Assembly: GCA_012295275.1 (NCBI GenBank)
Contig: CM022665.1
Location: forward strand, 15,127,476-15,191,475
Direction: 5' to 3'
DNA: 64,000 nucleotides
DNA from: Chrysomallon squamiferum
Lineage: Eukaryota > Mollusca > Gastropoda > Neomphalida > Peltospiridae
In this document: piece after piece, positions 47,383 to 62,165 of the stretch
How positions within the stretch are numbered: position 1 is the first letter of the stretch
Layout: every line of letters begins with the position of its first letter
Made by a program: the position numbers and the translations under genes
The notes under the pieces: generated by a model
Seen by the model: only the letters and a program-made list of their open reading frames with translations
Database searches by the model: none
What the model was told of the DNA's origin: nothing

Positions 47383-48958
47383 AAAAGACAACAGAAAAAG
47401 CGAAGATCTGTTCCACTTTTTAATATTTATGATGAAGACGATTTTAATGCATGTTGTCACTTTACTATAGGCTACAACAATAAGTTATCCAAATAGTTTA
47501 ATAATTCTACAAAACCAAATTTGAATTTGTTATTAATTTCAGAGGCAGGGATAATTCCATATTTCTTTGTGCCAATCCACAGTGTCTAGATCTGAAAGAA
47601 AAATAAAACAAACAAAATGTTTTGTTGTTTCTGTTGTTTTAAGTTTTAATACACATTCTTGCTTAGTTTTAACAATAGAAAAAAATCTTTTGCATTTTCT
47701 TAAGACAGAGAAAACAGTCTATAAAATACTGATATAACAACAGTGTAGAAAATATAAATTACACTGCATACTGATTGTCATAATATTTAATATTATGTGA
47801 GGTTTTTTAAACTTTTGCTGTCAAGTCCTTTATACAACTACATTACATACACTAATAATAACTATTAATAAGCATAATTATCATCATCAATAAAAAATAT
47901 AAGATCATGATAATGCAAGTATATTTAACACAATATGTATCAACAAACCATAACAATAATTGTTATGAAGAAAACACAAAATATTTTATATTTTTACAAT
48001 TATATAAATATTTACAAACAGATTATTATAAAAAAATAATAAATAATGCAGGACATGCCTTAGATGTACAAAAGATGGACATTTTAACTTTGTAAATTCA
48101 GACCAAGAGCTAAAAGTTTTGATCTAAATTAAAAAATGTCCTGGACATGATTTTATAAAGCTTGTAAGTGAAAAATGATAAATTTAGTTTTGCACCTCCG
48201 TCAGCATCATAAGTGATTCATCCAGAACTGAGTACACAAAAATCAGGACTAGCTCAATGTGAAATAACAAAACAGAATTGTGTATAGTATACTGAACAGT
48301 TATTGCTATCCATTGGGACATATCATATTAACAATTAAACAGAACAAAAAATTGTTAATAATCTTATTAGTCTATATAATCAACAAGTTTAGTCTATATA
48401 ATCAACAAGGCATGAATTCCTAACCTTGAAAAAAGATGTTACCATTTTTACTTCTGTTGGAAAACAATCTGTAATTATTGATAAAATTCACTTAACTAAC
48501 TTAGAAATATTTTAAACTTTTAGCTGTTAGAATAGTTATTAACAGGCCTATGTTATTGTTAAATAATTAACAAAATGAACCATAAATTATTGTGAAGGAA
48601 GAAGCATCCAAAATAATCCTATATCATTACTAAAGAATGGTCCTATAAATTCACTTATCACCATTGTAATGAAACAATATCAATCATTCTTGTTTTTATT
48701 TCATCTGAAGTTTGTGTTATTAAATGTCATTTCATCTAACAGTTCCTGAATGGAAGATCTTTAAATATGCTGCCTCAAAAATATAATAATTGTTATACAT
48801 CCAGAATTTCCCTCTGAATTCAGAATTCATTAATCAATAAACAGATAACAACATGCTGGCACAAAGAAAGAAAACATCACAGCTCACTACCCACAATGTG
48901 GTAAATCTTTATCAGTGATAATTTTCAAACAGTTATTAATATTGTTCATTTTCTTTTA
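47383..48958. other. 3' UTR side of TMTC1 and intergenic sequence
   Basis: A/T-rich with no gene. A 21-bp direct repeat, TTAGTCTATATAATCAACAAG, occurs twice at 48367-48408. TTTATT near 48694 would read as a minus-strand AATAAA and may end the TMTC1 transcript. Confidence 0.35.
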
Positions 48959-49145
48959 TCATTTTTTGCCATTTCTTTGTTTTTCAAGTCTTGTCAGCTT
49001 GGCCAGATTGTCTCGGACTAAATCATCACTTGGATCAATTTTTAGAACAGTTTCATAGTGTTTGCGAGCCTTTGAAAACTGACCCTGGTAAAAATATACA
49101 TAAGCAGATAATTAAAACAGATGATGAACATTATATATACAGTGT

Positions 49146-49207
<62 letters not shown>

Positions 49208-52200
49208 ATACATGCACACACAAACCCACACAGTCATTTCATTATGTAATATATTAAGATAATAGAACATTCATAAAATTATTTTCACAACATTAAATAA
49301 ACAAGGAAGGTGAAATTAAATCTCTATAAGAATCTAGGTATGTTTTAAAAGATATACTATTAAGATTACAATATGTTTTTAGCCTTGAGAAATAACAATG
49401 TTAAAAACACATCTCTCTGAGCATTATATATCATGATCCAAAATAGCTCAGTATAAAAACACACCTTCAGATGGTATATTGCTCCAAGATTTAAATGAGC
49501 TTTTGACTTTCCTGGATTTAACTGGAGAGATTCAGTATAATGCTGAAAAAGAAATTTTATTATCATCTGTAGAGCCCAATAGCTGAAAATAATAAAATAC
49601 TTTTATGTATGTAATAATTACTTTTATATACAGTATGATAAAAAATAATTATGATTATAGAAGAAGAAATCACCAGACATTTTAAATCATTTATTATTTT
49701 CTTCACTTGGAAAAATCACCAAATGTTTTTCATGCTATCTGCTTGTAATCACAGACTCTTGAGACTTTTCAAACAATAATTTTAAAAATCATGATCCATG
49801 TTTCATAACTAGCCTTAAAAAACAGAAAACTAACAGTTTAAAAATTACTTACCAGTAAAGCCTGATCATATTGCTGTAGGTCCTTGTAATGGTTTGCTAG
49901 ATCATACTTCATATCTGCTAACAAACCATTGCTTTTCTGAAGTTGTTTAGCTTGATGAAGTGCTTCTTCCAGATATGCAATTGCCTGAAACATTGAAGTG
50001 GAATTATATTAACACTGAAGCCATTAGTAATTCATTCATACAGAGACACTTGAATTCACCTGTGTGTAAGTTAAGTCTGTTGAATAATTAATGGAAGAGG
50101 AATTACTCTGTGAAAAAACCAGAGAAACTAAAACACATAATTAGCACAAATGAAAAGTTTGTTAATAATGACTGTTGTAGTTACATACATTTGTATTTAA
50201 TCTGCCTAAGAATCTTACCACTTTTGGTTTTGACTGGATTCCATAGACAACTGCAGCTATTCTGAGAGCATCAACATTGTTAGGAGAGTCTGCCAGAATC
50301 CTGTGTATAATACTCTCTGCCTTTCTCATTTCCTGCATGCTGATCAGTACATTAGCCTGGAAAATTAAACTTTCAAAATTATTTGTTATATATATATATT
50401 TGTTTTGATATTATTATATTGAAACCGAAATATGTTTTTTAAAGACACATCAAGAATACATTATACTTTAGTAAAATATTGCATGTTTGTGTGAGAATAT
50501 GGAACAATATGATTCACTGTAAATATATGTATGCATGTTTATTTATTTATTTACTCTACAGTTTATTATTAATCCTTTTTCAAATTAAGCCAAACAATAT
50601 ATTTCGAATGAAAACAAGAATAAGAAGCAAAAGAAGAAGAATAATATTATGTGTCATGAAATTCTAATACTGATTATGTAATCCTCATTTTTTAAATCTA
50701 TATTTTCAATATCTCTTTCTGAAACAGCAACTAAAAAAAAAAAATAACAATAATAAAACAACTGGAATCAATTAATAAAATAAACATACATGTACATGTA
50801 CATAAGTAACAATTAAAACAATATGTATTAATAAAAAAAAATGAAACTGAACAAAAACAAATAATGATTTTATATATATATATATAAAGTAAAATAAAAT
50901 TTAAAAATTAAATAAAAAAAAAAAAATGTTAAAGTCATCTAAATTCTGGTTATGGCTAGTACATACATAATGTAATAAGGCCTCAGTGTTGTTTGAAGAT
51001 CTGTCAATCATTTCTTCATATACAGCCAGTGATTCAGCTTTCTTCCCTGAGTGAAAATACATCATTCCCAGCTGATCAACAACTTTAGGATCTAGACTGA
51101 TTGCCAAAGCTCTGGAACAGTAATAAATATTATTATTGTACAAAGACATTATTAAATAATACATATAAAGATGACTTTTATAAAGACATTTTCAATGATA
51201 TATTACATTGAAAATTACTATCATTAAAAGCAACAAAGAAGGAAAAATAAGAAATTATATTTTTAATAAATCTTGATCTTATACGGCATATGTATACAGA
51301 TAACAGCCATATAAATAATGATAGAGAAATCCAATTGTTGCCATAAAATTGCCTATTTCTTTCTTCTATTTTTTTTTTTCCAAAATTATTTTATCAACAA
51401 AGTGTATTTTATATGCAACTACACAGAAACATATATTATTTGATAAAATAATTATGGGAAATGGGATGTAATGGGAAATATTCTATTGGAACACTAAGAA
51501 GGATACATATGTGTACAAATGTAATAAATTTACTGTTTTAATAGTTGCTCAGCTTCTGTTATTTTTCCAAGGTGTTTCAGACTGTCAGCTGCATTAGCCA
51601 TGGCAAGTGTGTCTGAGCTATCAATGGTGTAGGCTTGTTGGTAGCATGTCACAGCATCTTTATAATTACCTATATCATTGTAAAAACATATACTTATCTG
51701 TATCTCATAAAATAATGATTAAAAACTCTTTATAAGACAGATACAATATAATAAACATTTTAAAGTGTAGTTTTGTGGTGTGAAGAAAAGGTCTTAAATG
51801 TTTTTGATATTTTCAATTCTAAATAATTGTTTTATTCTCTTTAAATAGAATCAAGCTTTGCTAATGAAAGATATGAAAATAATACGATAAAATCAAACAA
51901 CAAGGTTATTACTTTTTCCTTTTTTTTATACTGATGCAAGGAAATAAAATTAAATAACTTTGTAGCCTGAATTATCCACTAATTTTTATTTCAGATTCAT
52001 TGTTGGGCTGTCATGGAAATCATTAAATTTGTTGTAACAAATTCTGCCTTATAAATTTTGTTTACATATTTGATTCTATAATGTGAAAGTTTGTTAATAC
52101 ATAATACAACATTACTAACTTAACAACATATTTTAAAAAGTAATATGATACCTTGTTTAAAATGGTAAACTCCATAAAAATTGTATGCTTTGGCAAAGTC

Positions 52201-55200
52201 AGGTTTTTCAGTTATAGCAGCCTTGAAATATTTTTCTGCCTCTGACCAGCGATGCAGATCCATCATTATTTTTCCAAGGCTTAGCAGAGCTTCTGAGTAG
52301 TGAGGGTCAACTTCAAGAGCCTTTTTCAGGAAGTTAATTCCTTTTTGATGCTTTCCATTAGAACTGAGGAATCAAAGAAGAGCAGCATGATAAATATTGT
52401 TTTTGATTGGGTTTTTAAGATAAAATTAAATAACCTAATAACTGTGTTATTTGTAAGAATGTGACTAGAATCTTAGAAAAGATCTGGATCATCACTGAGT
52501 ATACCATTTTCAAGATAAAATAAATTTCATTATAAATTTCAAAAAAAAAAAAAAAAAAAAAAAAACAACATTCATCATATGAAATATTGGTGGGATTGTA
52601 TTTAATATTTTAAATGGGTATCTAATTTATATTTACAAATAATTTTTAAAATAATTTACAGAAATTCGGTTGATCCAACAGAGAACTCAGAGTTGGTATC
52701 TGTCAAAAGAGATAATACATTTGTCTCCCTTGAGTCTGTAGTTCATTCTACACTTAATAAAACCATATTTGTTTTCAAATGTACATGCATACAAAAAACT
52801 ATCTTCAATCTGAAATGGATGCCAACATTAATAAAAGCTCATACAATTCAATTTATACTGAAACATATTTTTACATAAAATTGGCTTGATAACCTAAGAA
52901 CATTTTTTTTATGTGATTTATTTCTCCTTAGTCTTTGCTAATAAAGAAATATCATAAATAAAATAACAAAATCATGAGAATGTGACAATGGCATTTACCT
53001 TTCCATGCAGTAAATTAATAGTAATAATAATTATAATAATAGTAAATAATAATAATAAGTAAATAAATTAATTAATTAATAAACATTTTTTTATATAACT
53101 TATTTTATTTGTTATATTTTGTTAAAATTAAATAATTAAATAAATAAATAAATAATTAATAAATAAATAAAAATTATATTGTTTTATTTACAAAAACAAA
53201 TTATTAATAATCATTTTATAAAAGTTATTTATATTCTAAATAAATAAATAATAAATAAATAAAATTTATATTGTTTTATTTACAAAAACAAATTATTAAT
53301 AATCATTTTATAAAAGTTATTTATATTCTAAATAAATGAAAATGGATTTTTATACATAAACATTATTAACAGATCTTGTAACAATCAAATTATGTATAAT
53401 AACTGGGTTTTTTTTGTTTTTGTTTTTTAAAAAGACAAAAATTGCAAATTGTCATAAATATTACAAAACTCAATAAATCTGATTAACTGGTTGGAAAATA
53501 AAGGTTTTATTTTCTGCAGATATTCTTATCACAGTATTAATACCTGTGAACTACATTGTTATACACCTCACTATCCTGGTTTGGGGAAACTATCAAATCA
53601 TTATTATGTAAAGCAGAACAGAACAAATTGCATGGATATTGCTTTTATACATACAATGGAACAACAAGTGAGAAAAACACAACAGATATTACTCCAGATA
53701 TTGATTTGTTAAACAATTTAATACAAGCAATAGTAACATAAAAATTGTAATCAGTGATGGTGAATGTTAATGACAAAATAACTAACACTGTAATAAATGC
53801 AAAGGAGAGTGACGAACCTGCTTAAAATCTGTTATTTACAGATGTTATTGTTCAAATAATAATCAAATGAAAATATAAATTTGATGAATAAAAACTGTTA
53901 AAAATCTGTTATTTAAGAATGTAACTTACATAAGCAGATTTCCTAAATTAACAAAAGCACCCTTGTGTTGTGGATAGATTTTTAAAGCCTGTCTGAAGCA
54001 CAGTTCTGACTCAGTTTTGTTTGTCAGGAGAGTTCCAAGATTGTTAAACGTACTGGCATGATTTGGATATAGTCTGAAAAACAGAAAAAAACAAAAAATA
54101 AAATAGATGGATGGATGGGTAAATAAATTAAAATAAATAAAGTAAAATAAATAAATAAACAAATAAAAAATAAATAAATGTGCAGATGCATTGAATGTCT
54201 TGGACAGATAAATAACTAAACAGCTAAGTTGCGAGAGTTTTGATGAACTAAAACAGTTGTTATTACTGATTTTTTATAAATAAATAAATAAAATAATAGA
54301 TTTTTAAAAAGCTTTTAAAAAATTAAAATACATATTTACCACAAGAAATAATAAAAATATTAAATCTGATTTACATATTAACATACTATCTGTATGAAAA
54401 TAAATTTATTCATCACATTTTATTGATTTAATATTATTTTAAAATTCATTTAACATTAATTGGACAGACTAAAAAGAGAACAGCACTTATATATTTTGAT
54501 TACTCACTCAAGAGATTTTCTGTAGTGCCATATTGCCTCTGTATTTTGTCCAGTGTCTTTGAGGTAGTTACCAAGGTTGTAATGAACTTTAGAATTGTGT
54601 GGCAATACTCTGACCCCTGACCTGTACAGCAGTCAAAATATAACTTAAAACTAACATTTAAAAACACAAAATTAACAAAAATATAATAGTATTTTGCCAA
54701 TTAATTTTTTTTTAAAATGTAGTTAAATTCGTATTTGATATTCTGTTTCTTGGGACAGCTATTTCCTGGTTTATAAGAGATGTAATATGTCATTTCTGTT
54801 TTGGGGAAAGTGCATATAAAAAAAATCCTGCACTGCTAATAAAAACAACAGAGCAGCCAGTTTTCTCTTCCATTATATGTACAGAATCCATAGAATTATA
54901 GATTAGAAAATGTCAAATAAAACATTTCATTTTACTTCACTTTAAATACAGATCTTAACATTTATACCAATAATAAATGGTAATTGTATATTTCATTTAA
55001 ACTCTGATATTTTATTTTTCTGGCATATGATATTAAAGTTTTCAGTTTCAGATTAATGATTATTTTTATTTATTTATTTATTTTTAAATTGCTAATGATA
55101 GTCTGCAAGTTTGATAACAAATCACTTAAATCACATGATATTTACTTCCCCCTACTAACAATTAAGGACAGTTTGCTCAAGATAATAATGTAAATATCTA

Positions 55201-58200
55201 ATTCAAAGTCATGTGTTTATTCGCTATGGTTATATTTACACTGTGCAAAGAGGGATTACTTTCTCTAATCACCAAATAGTGATGGCTAACATGCTTGCAA
55301 ATTATTATGTGCTCTGTCATAGTAAAACTGCTATATGCAACAAAAATAAAAAATAAATAAAAAGTTTAAAAAGGACCTCTATAATTGCTCAGATTTCTTT
55401 TTTAACATTTATTTGATCTACTCCATTTCATTTTCTGCCAATGTCATGTGAAGAACGTTTATATATTATATACAAAGTTTCAACAAAGTATTTCATATTG
55501 AGTGAATAAGAAAGTTGAAGTCCTTTCACACAGTGCAAGACTCAAGTCACACAAACTTTATAATTTACCTTCACTATTGTAATACAACTGTCAATTCAAA
55601 CAGCTGGTCAGGGTGCTTTTTGTGCTTGGTTCACTTTAACAATTTGTTTGGCACACTTAGCCCATTGTCAGTGGAACTGAAATTTGAATCTTTGTGTGAA
55701 CAAACAGATCTCTCATTTTACAAGTATAATATCAGTGAATAACCTGTTATCTATCCAAACAGCAACCTTCACAGAAATAAGTAAGACAGCAGTAAATGTC
55801 ACAAAACTGATAGGTGGGACTGTTGAAACCACTTTGGTGTAGTGTAGTTAACATGAGTTTTATCTGTTCATAAAATATATGACAGTAATATTAAACTTAC
55901 AGATTTATCTCAGTTATCTGATTTATTGATATTGTTTGCGTTACCAAGAAATCATCTCTTTATCAGTTTTATTTTATTTTTTTATCAGTAATTCATGAGG
56001 CCATGGTCTTATAATTTTTGATTTGTCAGTAAATCAAAAAAATGAAAAATAAATGATATTAAATTCTGAAAGACACCATTCAGAACAGGAAAGCATGGAT
56101 CTAGTGCCAGTCGAACACTAAAAGCTATTAAATTTCCACTTCTGTCTGATTACACAAAAATGTTAATAACAGCACTAAAATAAATGAGTATCAAATGTTT
56201 CATTTTGAACAAATCATATTTTTGATATGTCTTTATGAGGAAAAAAGTAATAAGCAGACCTATTATTTTGATTATCAAGGAGAAACAGACTCCTTTGCCT
56301 AAATAACATTATATTCTCATGAACAAATGTTTTATACTTGTAGTGGAGATTTGTAATAAGAAAACTAAATCAATATTACAAGAATGATAAAAACAACAAA
56401 TGGGGACATTTTCTTTCCTTTTTTAGCATATAAATCTACTCAAAACTGTAAAATCCATAAGTTACAATTCAAGATTGTTAATTACTTACTGTAATAACAT
56501 GAATAGGGCATATTTAATATTGATTTGTAATTTAGGGATTTGTGTTGGTCTTTCTGTTAAAGATAATCTATCAGAAAATTTATTACAGAAAAACAATATT
56601 GTTTTTCAATTTTAACTTAGATTTGGGGGATCTGAAATTACTCTTTATCGTAATTATGAACAAAATAAATAATATAATTAACTTGATTCAATTATGTATT
56701 TGTCCATGCAATAAAAACAGATTCTAATTTACAATGAGAACTAAACAAAAATAATATTTTACAGTAAAGACTACAAGTAGTGAACCTTTTATCCAACTTC
56801 CAAAAACCTGGAAAATCCAAATAACCGGCTATTACAGAAACTGGCTAATTTTGAATTAGGCAGTGCTTTGCTTTACTTTCCATGATCTCGTTTGAAGTGA
56901 GAGTGTTGATGTGTACAGGTGTTCCTTTCACAGTAAGTTATGATTTATTTAACTTTTACTCTCATTTTCATTTATTTTAATAACTTGCAGAAATTTAAAT
57001 TGCTAGTGAAAAGTACTTTCAATAAAGACATTTAAAGAATTTTAAGTGAATTAATAAACATCAAACAGATGCTGTTTTAGAAGTGTATTAATTTGCATCT
57101 ATTCTGTTATTATTGTTATTGTTCTGGTTGTTACTGATTTCATTGTTTTATTATTATTATTATTATTATCATCATCATTACAACAAGATTTGTTTGTTCA
57201 ATTCAGTGGAAAGATGATGTATTCAAAATAAAGTATATATATATTTTACTATGCATTTTACAGTTCATAAATATATTTTCTACATTTTTCGTTAGGTCTC
57301 AGTGACATCTAATTTGTATTAGATCTAGACAGTGAACAGTGCAGCAGATAGTTTTACAGATATATATATTAAATGATGCAAAGCTGTGACAATGAAACAG
57401 TAAAACTACAATAAAACAAAACACAATTCTATGACTCAAAGCTATAAATCTGTCAAGGTGACAAAGATCAAGATGACAAATGAACCAAGACTATAATTTT
57501 TTCCTTCAGGGTGCAATTATCATAACTGGTACATAAAGGAGATACCTGTTATCTTGCCAAATAGAAAATAGTGACAGATCCTGTTTCATTTGTACTATAT
57601 ATTGTAAATAATAATGTAAACATCAGTACATACATATAATTTGTGGTTTCACAATGTAAATTTATGAGGGTTGACTAAGTATTGTAACAGTAACGTAAAT
57701 TCATTACATAATTTATATTTTCACATCATACATTTGTGTGTAAATGTCTCTACCGAGATATAATTTTTAATTTCACATTACATATTTGTGAGGTATGACT
57801 AAATACTGCAATAATAATGTAAATATTATTACCTAATTTGTAGAACTTTATTTATCGTACATTTATGAGTATTGGATAAATACTGTAACAGTGATGTGCA
57901 GGTTTTATTTGCAAGTTTGTTAGGAATGGCTGGATGTGGTAAACAATCAAAAATACCTTTAAGTTTCATAGTCAAAAGTCATAAAGGTGATTAAATTTTT
58001 ATTAAAGAAAAAAAAATTGATATATATATAAAAAACTAAAAAGCTGAAGTGAGAAATAACAGATTAATAGTTTTGTGGATGATAAATAATGGACTTGTAG
58101 GTAAGATGAAATGTAAAAAAAAATTCTTGGATGCTTGGATTGACAGATTGGATAGAAGATGTAGAAAGAAGGAAGACTGATGGAAACAGCAATGTAATGA

Positions 58201-60130
58201 ATTAAATGGATGGATGAATGAATAAAAGAAAGAACAAATGAATGAATGAACAAATGAATATTTGTGTAATGAGACATTAACATATTTGAACTATTATTGT
58301 GCACATATGTATGTATGCATGTGTGTGTGTGTGTATGTTTGCTTTTATGTGTATTAAATATCGAAGAAATAAGGTAAAATAACATATATCATGTATATTA
58401 TCTTAGGAGTGATTATTTACCAGAAGAGAGATTCCCTTGAATGCCATACTGTGTTTTGTGACCATGTCTTAGCTGACAGCACCAGAAGATAAGCCACCAT
58501 AACAGTCTTGATAAATGGTGCTTTATCTTTAACCATCTTCAGAATCAAACTAAGTCCATACCCAGTGAGCAAGCAAAACCCCATACTGGAATAAAATAAT
58601 AAATCAATATAAGCAGTCAGTATAATTATCTATATTGTTGATTTGATGAATATTTGTTTAAAACAGTCCTTAAACATTATTTAGCTTTTTCCTGAAAAGT
58701 ATATACATACACAAAATTATTTGTTCATTCATCTGTTTATAAGTATGTAATATATATATTATATATACGCACACACCCACACACACACACACGTATATAT
58801 AATAAATTACAAATAAAATCCACACAATCACACACACCTACATGTATAGAAACACAAGCACATATATAAATTCATTAACAATACAGCCATCTATTTAAAC
58901 ACATACACATACACACATATAAACATATGTGCACACACATTAAAACAACTACAGGGATCCACCATTCATCTTCCTATAAAAGCAAAAACATAACAAATAT
59001 ACATATTCTCACAAACACATAATTATATGATGAAAAGTTACCAAGAGCTATAACAATAAATGCTTCATAAAATTCAGTTGATTTTTCACAATTTGGTTGT
59101 TGTTTTAATTTAGCTTTGTAATAATTATTCTACCATCTGCAAGCAGAATTATTTATATAAAGTAGATATTTAAAATATCAAATGCCTAAATTTTAACTTG
59201 ACCTGCCATTTCTTGAGTTCAAAATATAATAGCTTCTATCAAATCTAATACAACATTAAAAAGGCATTTTTTAAGTTTAAATTTCCTCTTCTCAAATAGT
59301 AATAACAGTATTAAAGCACTAAAATAAACATATAAATAAATATCAAATGTTTCGTTTTGACCATATCTTAAGAGACCTTTATGAGGTCATTATTTTGATT
59401 ATGTGTTTCAATAACAACATTATATTGTATACATTTATGGTTTGTTTTTTCCTGAATAATTAGCATATAAAAATGCTACAAACAGTTTGATGTACTTTTA
59501 TTAAAATTTGGGGAAATATGTGAAAAACTCATAGATAAAAAATAATAATAATAAAGTTGGGTTTTTTTTGTTTTGTTTTTTGAAATATATATATATATAT
59601 ATAAATTTATATTTTTTTTATATTATTTTTTTTTTTTTTTTTTTTTTCACATTCTGTTAATTTTTGATGTTTCAGAGTAAAATTGGTCTGAAATATTGTA
59701 TAATATATAATAATCACAGCAGGAAATCCTAATGATAAACCATGTTGTTTTTATACTAGGTCACTGTGTGTTAAATTTCTAAAGAAACTACTTTGAATTT
59801 CTGAACAAAAAAAGTCATATACTGTAGTATCAAATTTCTGGCAGTTGACTACCTGGGATAATTATTTCTATTTTTCATGGGTCAGTGTAAGCATACTTGA
59901 AGAGTCTGGTGAAGAAAAGCAAATTTAAATCACTGAAGGAGGATAACCTTTAGAAATATTATGTCTTATCAGTTTTAACTGAAAAAAATTTGTGAGTTAA
60001 TCCAGGGAGTAAATAAATTGTTTGAAAAGAACATAACAGGCTATGTAAAAAATAAAAATTACTGCATTCTTTTTCTTTTTTTTTTTCCCCAATGAAAACA
60101 AGTTAGGATACAGATCATTAATGAAAAATG

Positions 60131-60166
<36 letters not shown>

Positions 60167-62139
60167 ATAATAATAAAAAAAAAGAAAAAAAAAGAAATTA
60201 TTTTATCATTAATGGCTGCTAAAATGTTTTGTTATACATCAGGTAAGATAGCAAAGTACACATAGTCTATATACAAGCATATGGCCCATCAGTAAATTAA
60301 TAATAATAATAATAATAATGATACTAATACTAATACTAATACTAATACTAATAATATTATGGTAGATCAACAGATCATAAGAATGAAAGAGCAGTCACTT
60401 GGGACAAAAATGCATTTAGGCCATATATACACATTTTCTTTATTAGAGTTTATTAATCTATGAAACTAAATAAGTAGTTTTCAGAGTATGAAAGAACATA
60501 ATAGAGATCACTTAATGTGAAAAAAATAAAAACAGTAATGAGAATTTCTTTTAATGTACCCAAAAGGCTTTGTCATTAATCAATACTGACCATAAAGCAC
60601 TCATCCACAGAGATAAACTTTAAATATATAATGGATGTTTCTACATAACACATAATACTTAGACTGATAAAAGAAACCTCACCTTGAGATGTAGAGTATC
60701 CTTTCAGCAACAACAAACCCAACACGGAAAAACAGATTGGAAGCAGGAAGAAATGGAATAATAAGCAGACACAAAGATATCAATGGAATGTTCAAGTTTT
60801 TTTCCTCCTAGTGTCAAAAGAAAAGAAGATAGATAAGAAATCACTACTATTTTATACTCAGTTGCTAGATTACAGAAATTAATGATAAATTAGATTCATA
60901 TGGAAAGTCTGAAGTTTAATACATTATCATAAAATATTAAATTGTAGTTCTGTATTTCAGTGCATCATTTTAAAGTATGGATATTGAGAAACTGATTATC
61001 AAGTGCAAATAAGAAAATATGTTTTCTTTGTTTGCAATTTTGAAGCTTTTTATTTTAGAAATATTAATTATTTCATTATTATACACATATTCATAGTTAA
61101 TTTTTGAAATGTTTCGAGATGTTTTGATGAAATCTAAATAAATTTAATCAACAAAGCATTTTGTTAACCTTTGACAAGATATTTATATAAAATTTTATAC
61201 TAATAAAATTATAAAAAATATTATATTGAAAAATAAATTATTTCATTAATTTTCTGAATTCTAAAATAAAAAGAATTAAAATGAAAAATTTAAAATGTCC
61301 CAGATACAATGTAAAAAAAACGAAAACAAAAAAAAACCCAGAAAATTACTAAAACAGAAACAATATTTTATTTACCTGTGATAAAAAATTTCTGTAACAT
61401 CTGTTGATGATCAACATGATGATGATATAAAAGATGATGGTTACTAAGTTACGAGGATCAGTAAGATCCTCAATGAGTGGAATACTGAAGACTTGCCAGT
61501 CGTAACACAGTGTCATTGGAAATATCAACAGCAATGAGTTGAACACATACAGATAATTGAACGTTAGTATTCTGAAGAAAAATGATAATGGAAAGATAAT
61601 TTAAATATATTATATTTCACTGTAAATTAAAATATAAGCCATATTTAAAATATATTATACTTATTGTTAAATTAAAATGTAAACCATTACAATATAACAT
61701 TATATAAACATTCTTTATTCAAACATGTTTAAGTTATTTTTTCTGTTTTCATATAATTTAGTTGTTCATTATAATTGTGTTTCTACAAAATAATACCATT
61801 ATTTATTTCAAACTTTTCTGTCTCATTTGTAATCTGTACTTAAAACATGGAAAATGGATTTTATATAATAATATTGCACAAACACATGATTTACATGTAG
61901 TTTTTAAAATATGAACTTTAACTAAAGAATTGAATTTCATACATATTTAATATCTGAATGTTTCTTAATAAAACAGTTACTGCAGACATATATAACCATT
62001 TAAAAACAATTAATTTGCAGTGTATTAATATGCACCTGGTAAGAAATAAAGGAGAAAAAGATGCTGGATTGTCTTGTTCTTGGAACTCTGGAAGATGACC
62101 ATCCATAATCCAAAGACGAAATCCAATCAAAATGATAAA
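48959..62139 (-). CDS. TMTC1: TMTC1 orthologue, C-terminal 604 residues (5' exons beyond the window)
   Basis: Transmembrane and TPR protein of the ER. TMTC1-4 are known as O-mannosyltransferases acting on cadherin-family proteins. Exons in order: 62139-62036, 61571-61376, 60807-60683, 58585-58421, 54621-54508, 54073-53930, 52363-52152, 51669-51534, 51111-50967, 50356-50219, 49984-49853, 49542-49465, 49084-48959 (TGA at 48959-48961). All junctions are in frame. Diagnostic stretches: [49 protein letters not shown] and SRESLF. About nine to ten TPR units follow, from [15 protein letters not shown] to the end (ENL-like [13 protein letters not shown]). TLCYDWQV and the [10 protein letters not shown] form point to TMTC1 rather than TMTC2-4. 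Human TMTC1 is roughly 880 residues, so the N-terminal membrane part and start lie past 64000. Confidence 0.93.
49145..49206. repeat. (TG)n microsatellite
   Basis: A TG run of about 58 bp in the last intron of the TMTC1 gene, about 60 bp before the acceptor of the final exon on the minus strand. Confidence 0.95.
53175..53338. repeat. TMTC1: 92-bp tandem duplication in a TMTC1 intron
   Basis: The stretch starting TATATTGTTTTATTTACAAA at 53175 is repeated at 53267 with essentially no change for about 70 bp, joined by (AAAT)n sequence. The high identity suggests a recent event. Confidence 0.9.
54765..54875 (+). mobile_element. SINE tail fragment
   Basis: TTTTGGGGAAAGTGCATATAAA, then ATCCTGCACTGCTAATAAAA and GAGCAGCCAGTTTTCTCTTCC form the tail block of the SINE family seen at 1160 and 16746. 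It lies in the intron of the TMTC1 gene between exons 58421-58585 and 54508-54621. Confidence 0.55.
56785..57085. mobile_element. possible pogo/Tigger-like remnant
   Basis: AACCTTTTATCCAACTTCC followed by CCTGGAAAATCC and AAATAACCGGC resembles pogo-type terminal sequence. AGAAGTGTATTAATTTGCATC near its far end matches part of the stretch at 36805-36830. The copies are too decayed for a firm call. Confidence 0.35.
57620..57905. repeat. degenerate units in a TMTC1 intron
   Basis: Variants of ACATTTATGAGTATTGGATAAATACTGTAACAGTGATGT recur about three times (near 57655, 57780 and 57860) at spacings of roughly 85-125 bp. Confidence 0.5.
58421..62139 (-). other. TMTC1: TMTC1 membrane-region exons
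   Basis: Four exons encode hydrophobic segments: [12 protein letters not shown], then [17 protein letters not shown], then [12 protein letters not shown], then [15 protein letters not shown] and a segment ending LLVLSAKTW. The conserved loop [12 protein letters not shown] lies in the third of these exons. The last of them ends just before the first TPR. Confidence 0.85.
60129..60196. repeat. poly-A tract with flanking (AAT)n
   Basis: An uninterrupted A run of more than 30 bases grades into AAT and AAAG simple sequence. It could be the tail of a retrotransposed fragment, but the upstream sequence matches nothing I recognise. Confidence 0.7.
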
Positions 62140-62165
62140 CTAAAAATTACATTTAAATTTATTTT

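Larger units (their letters stand above)
48959..54621 (-). other. TMTC1: TMTC1 TPR-region exons
   Basis: Nine exons encode tandem TPRs with the usual pattern, for example [47 protein letters not shown] and [15 protein letters not shown]. The repeats should fold into a superhelix facing the ER lumen. Exon borders do not coincide with the repeat edges. Confidence 0.85.

Noticed and set aside
58002-58385. 127-codon minus-strand frame rich in His, Thr, Ser and Ile
   Set aside because: It overlaps CA/TG and GAAT-type simple repeats in a TMTC1 intron and shows no domain or splice context.
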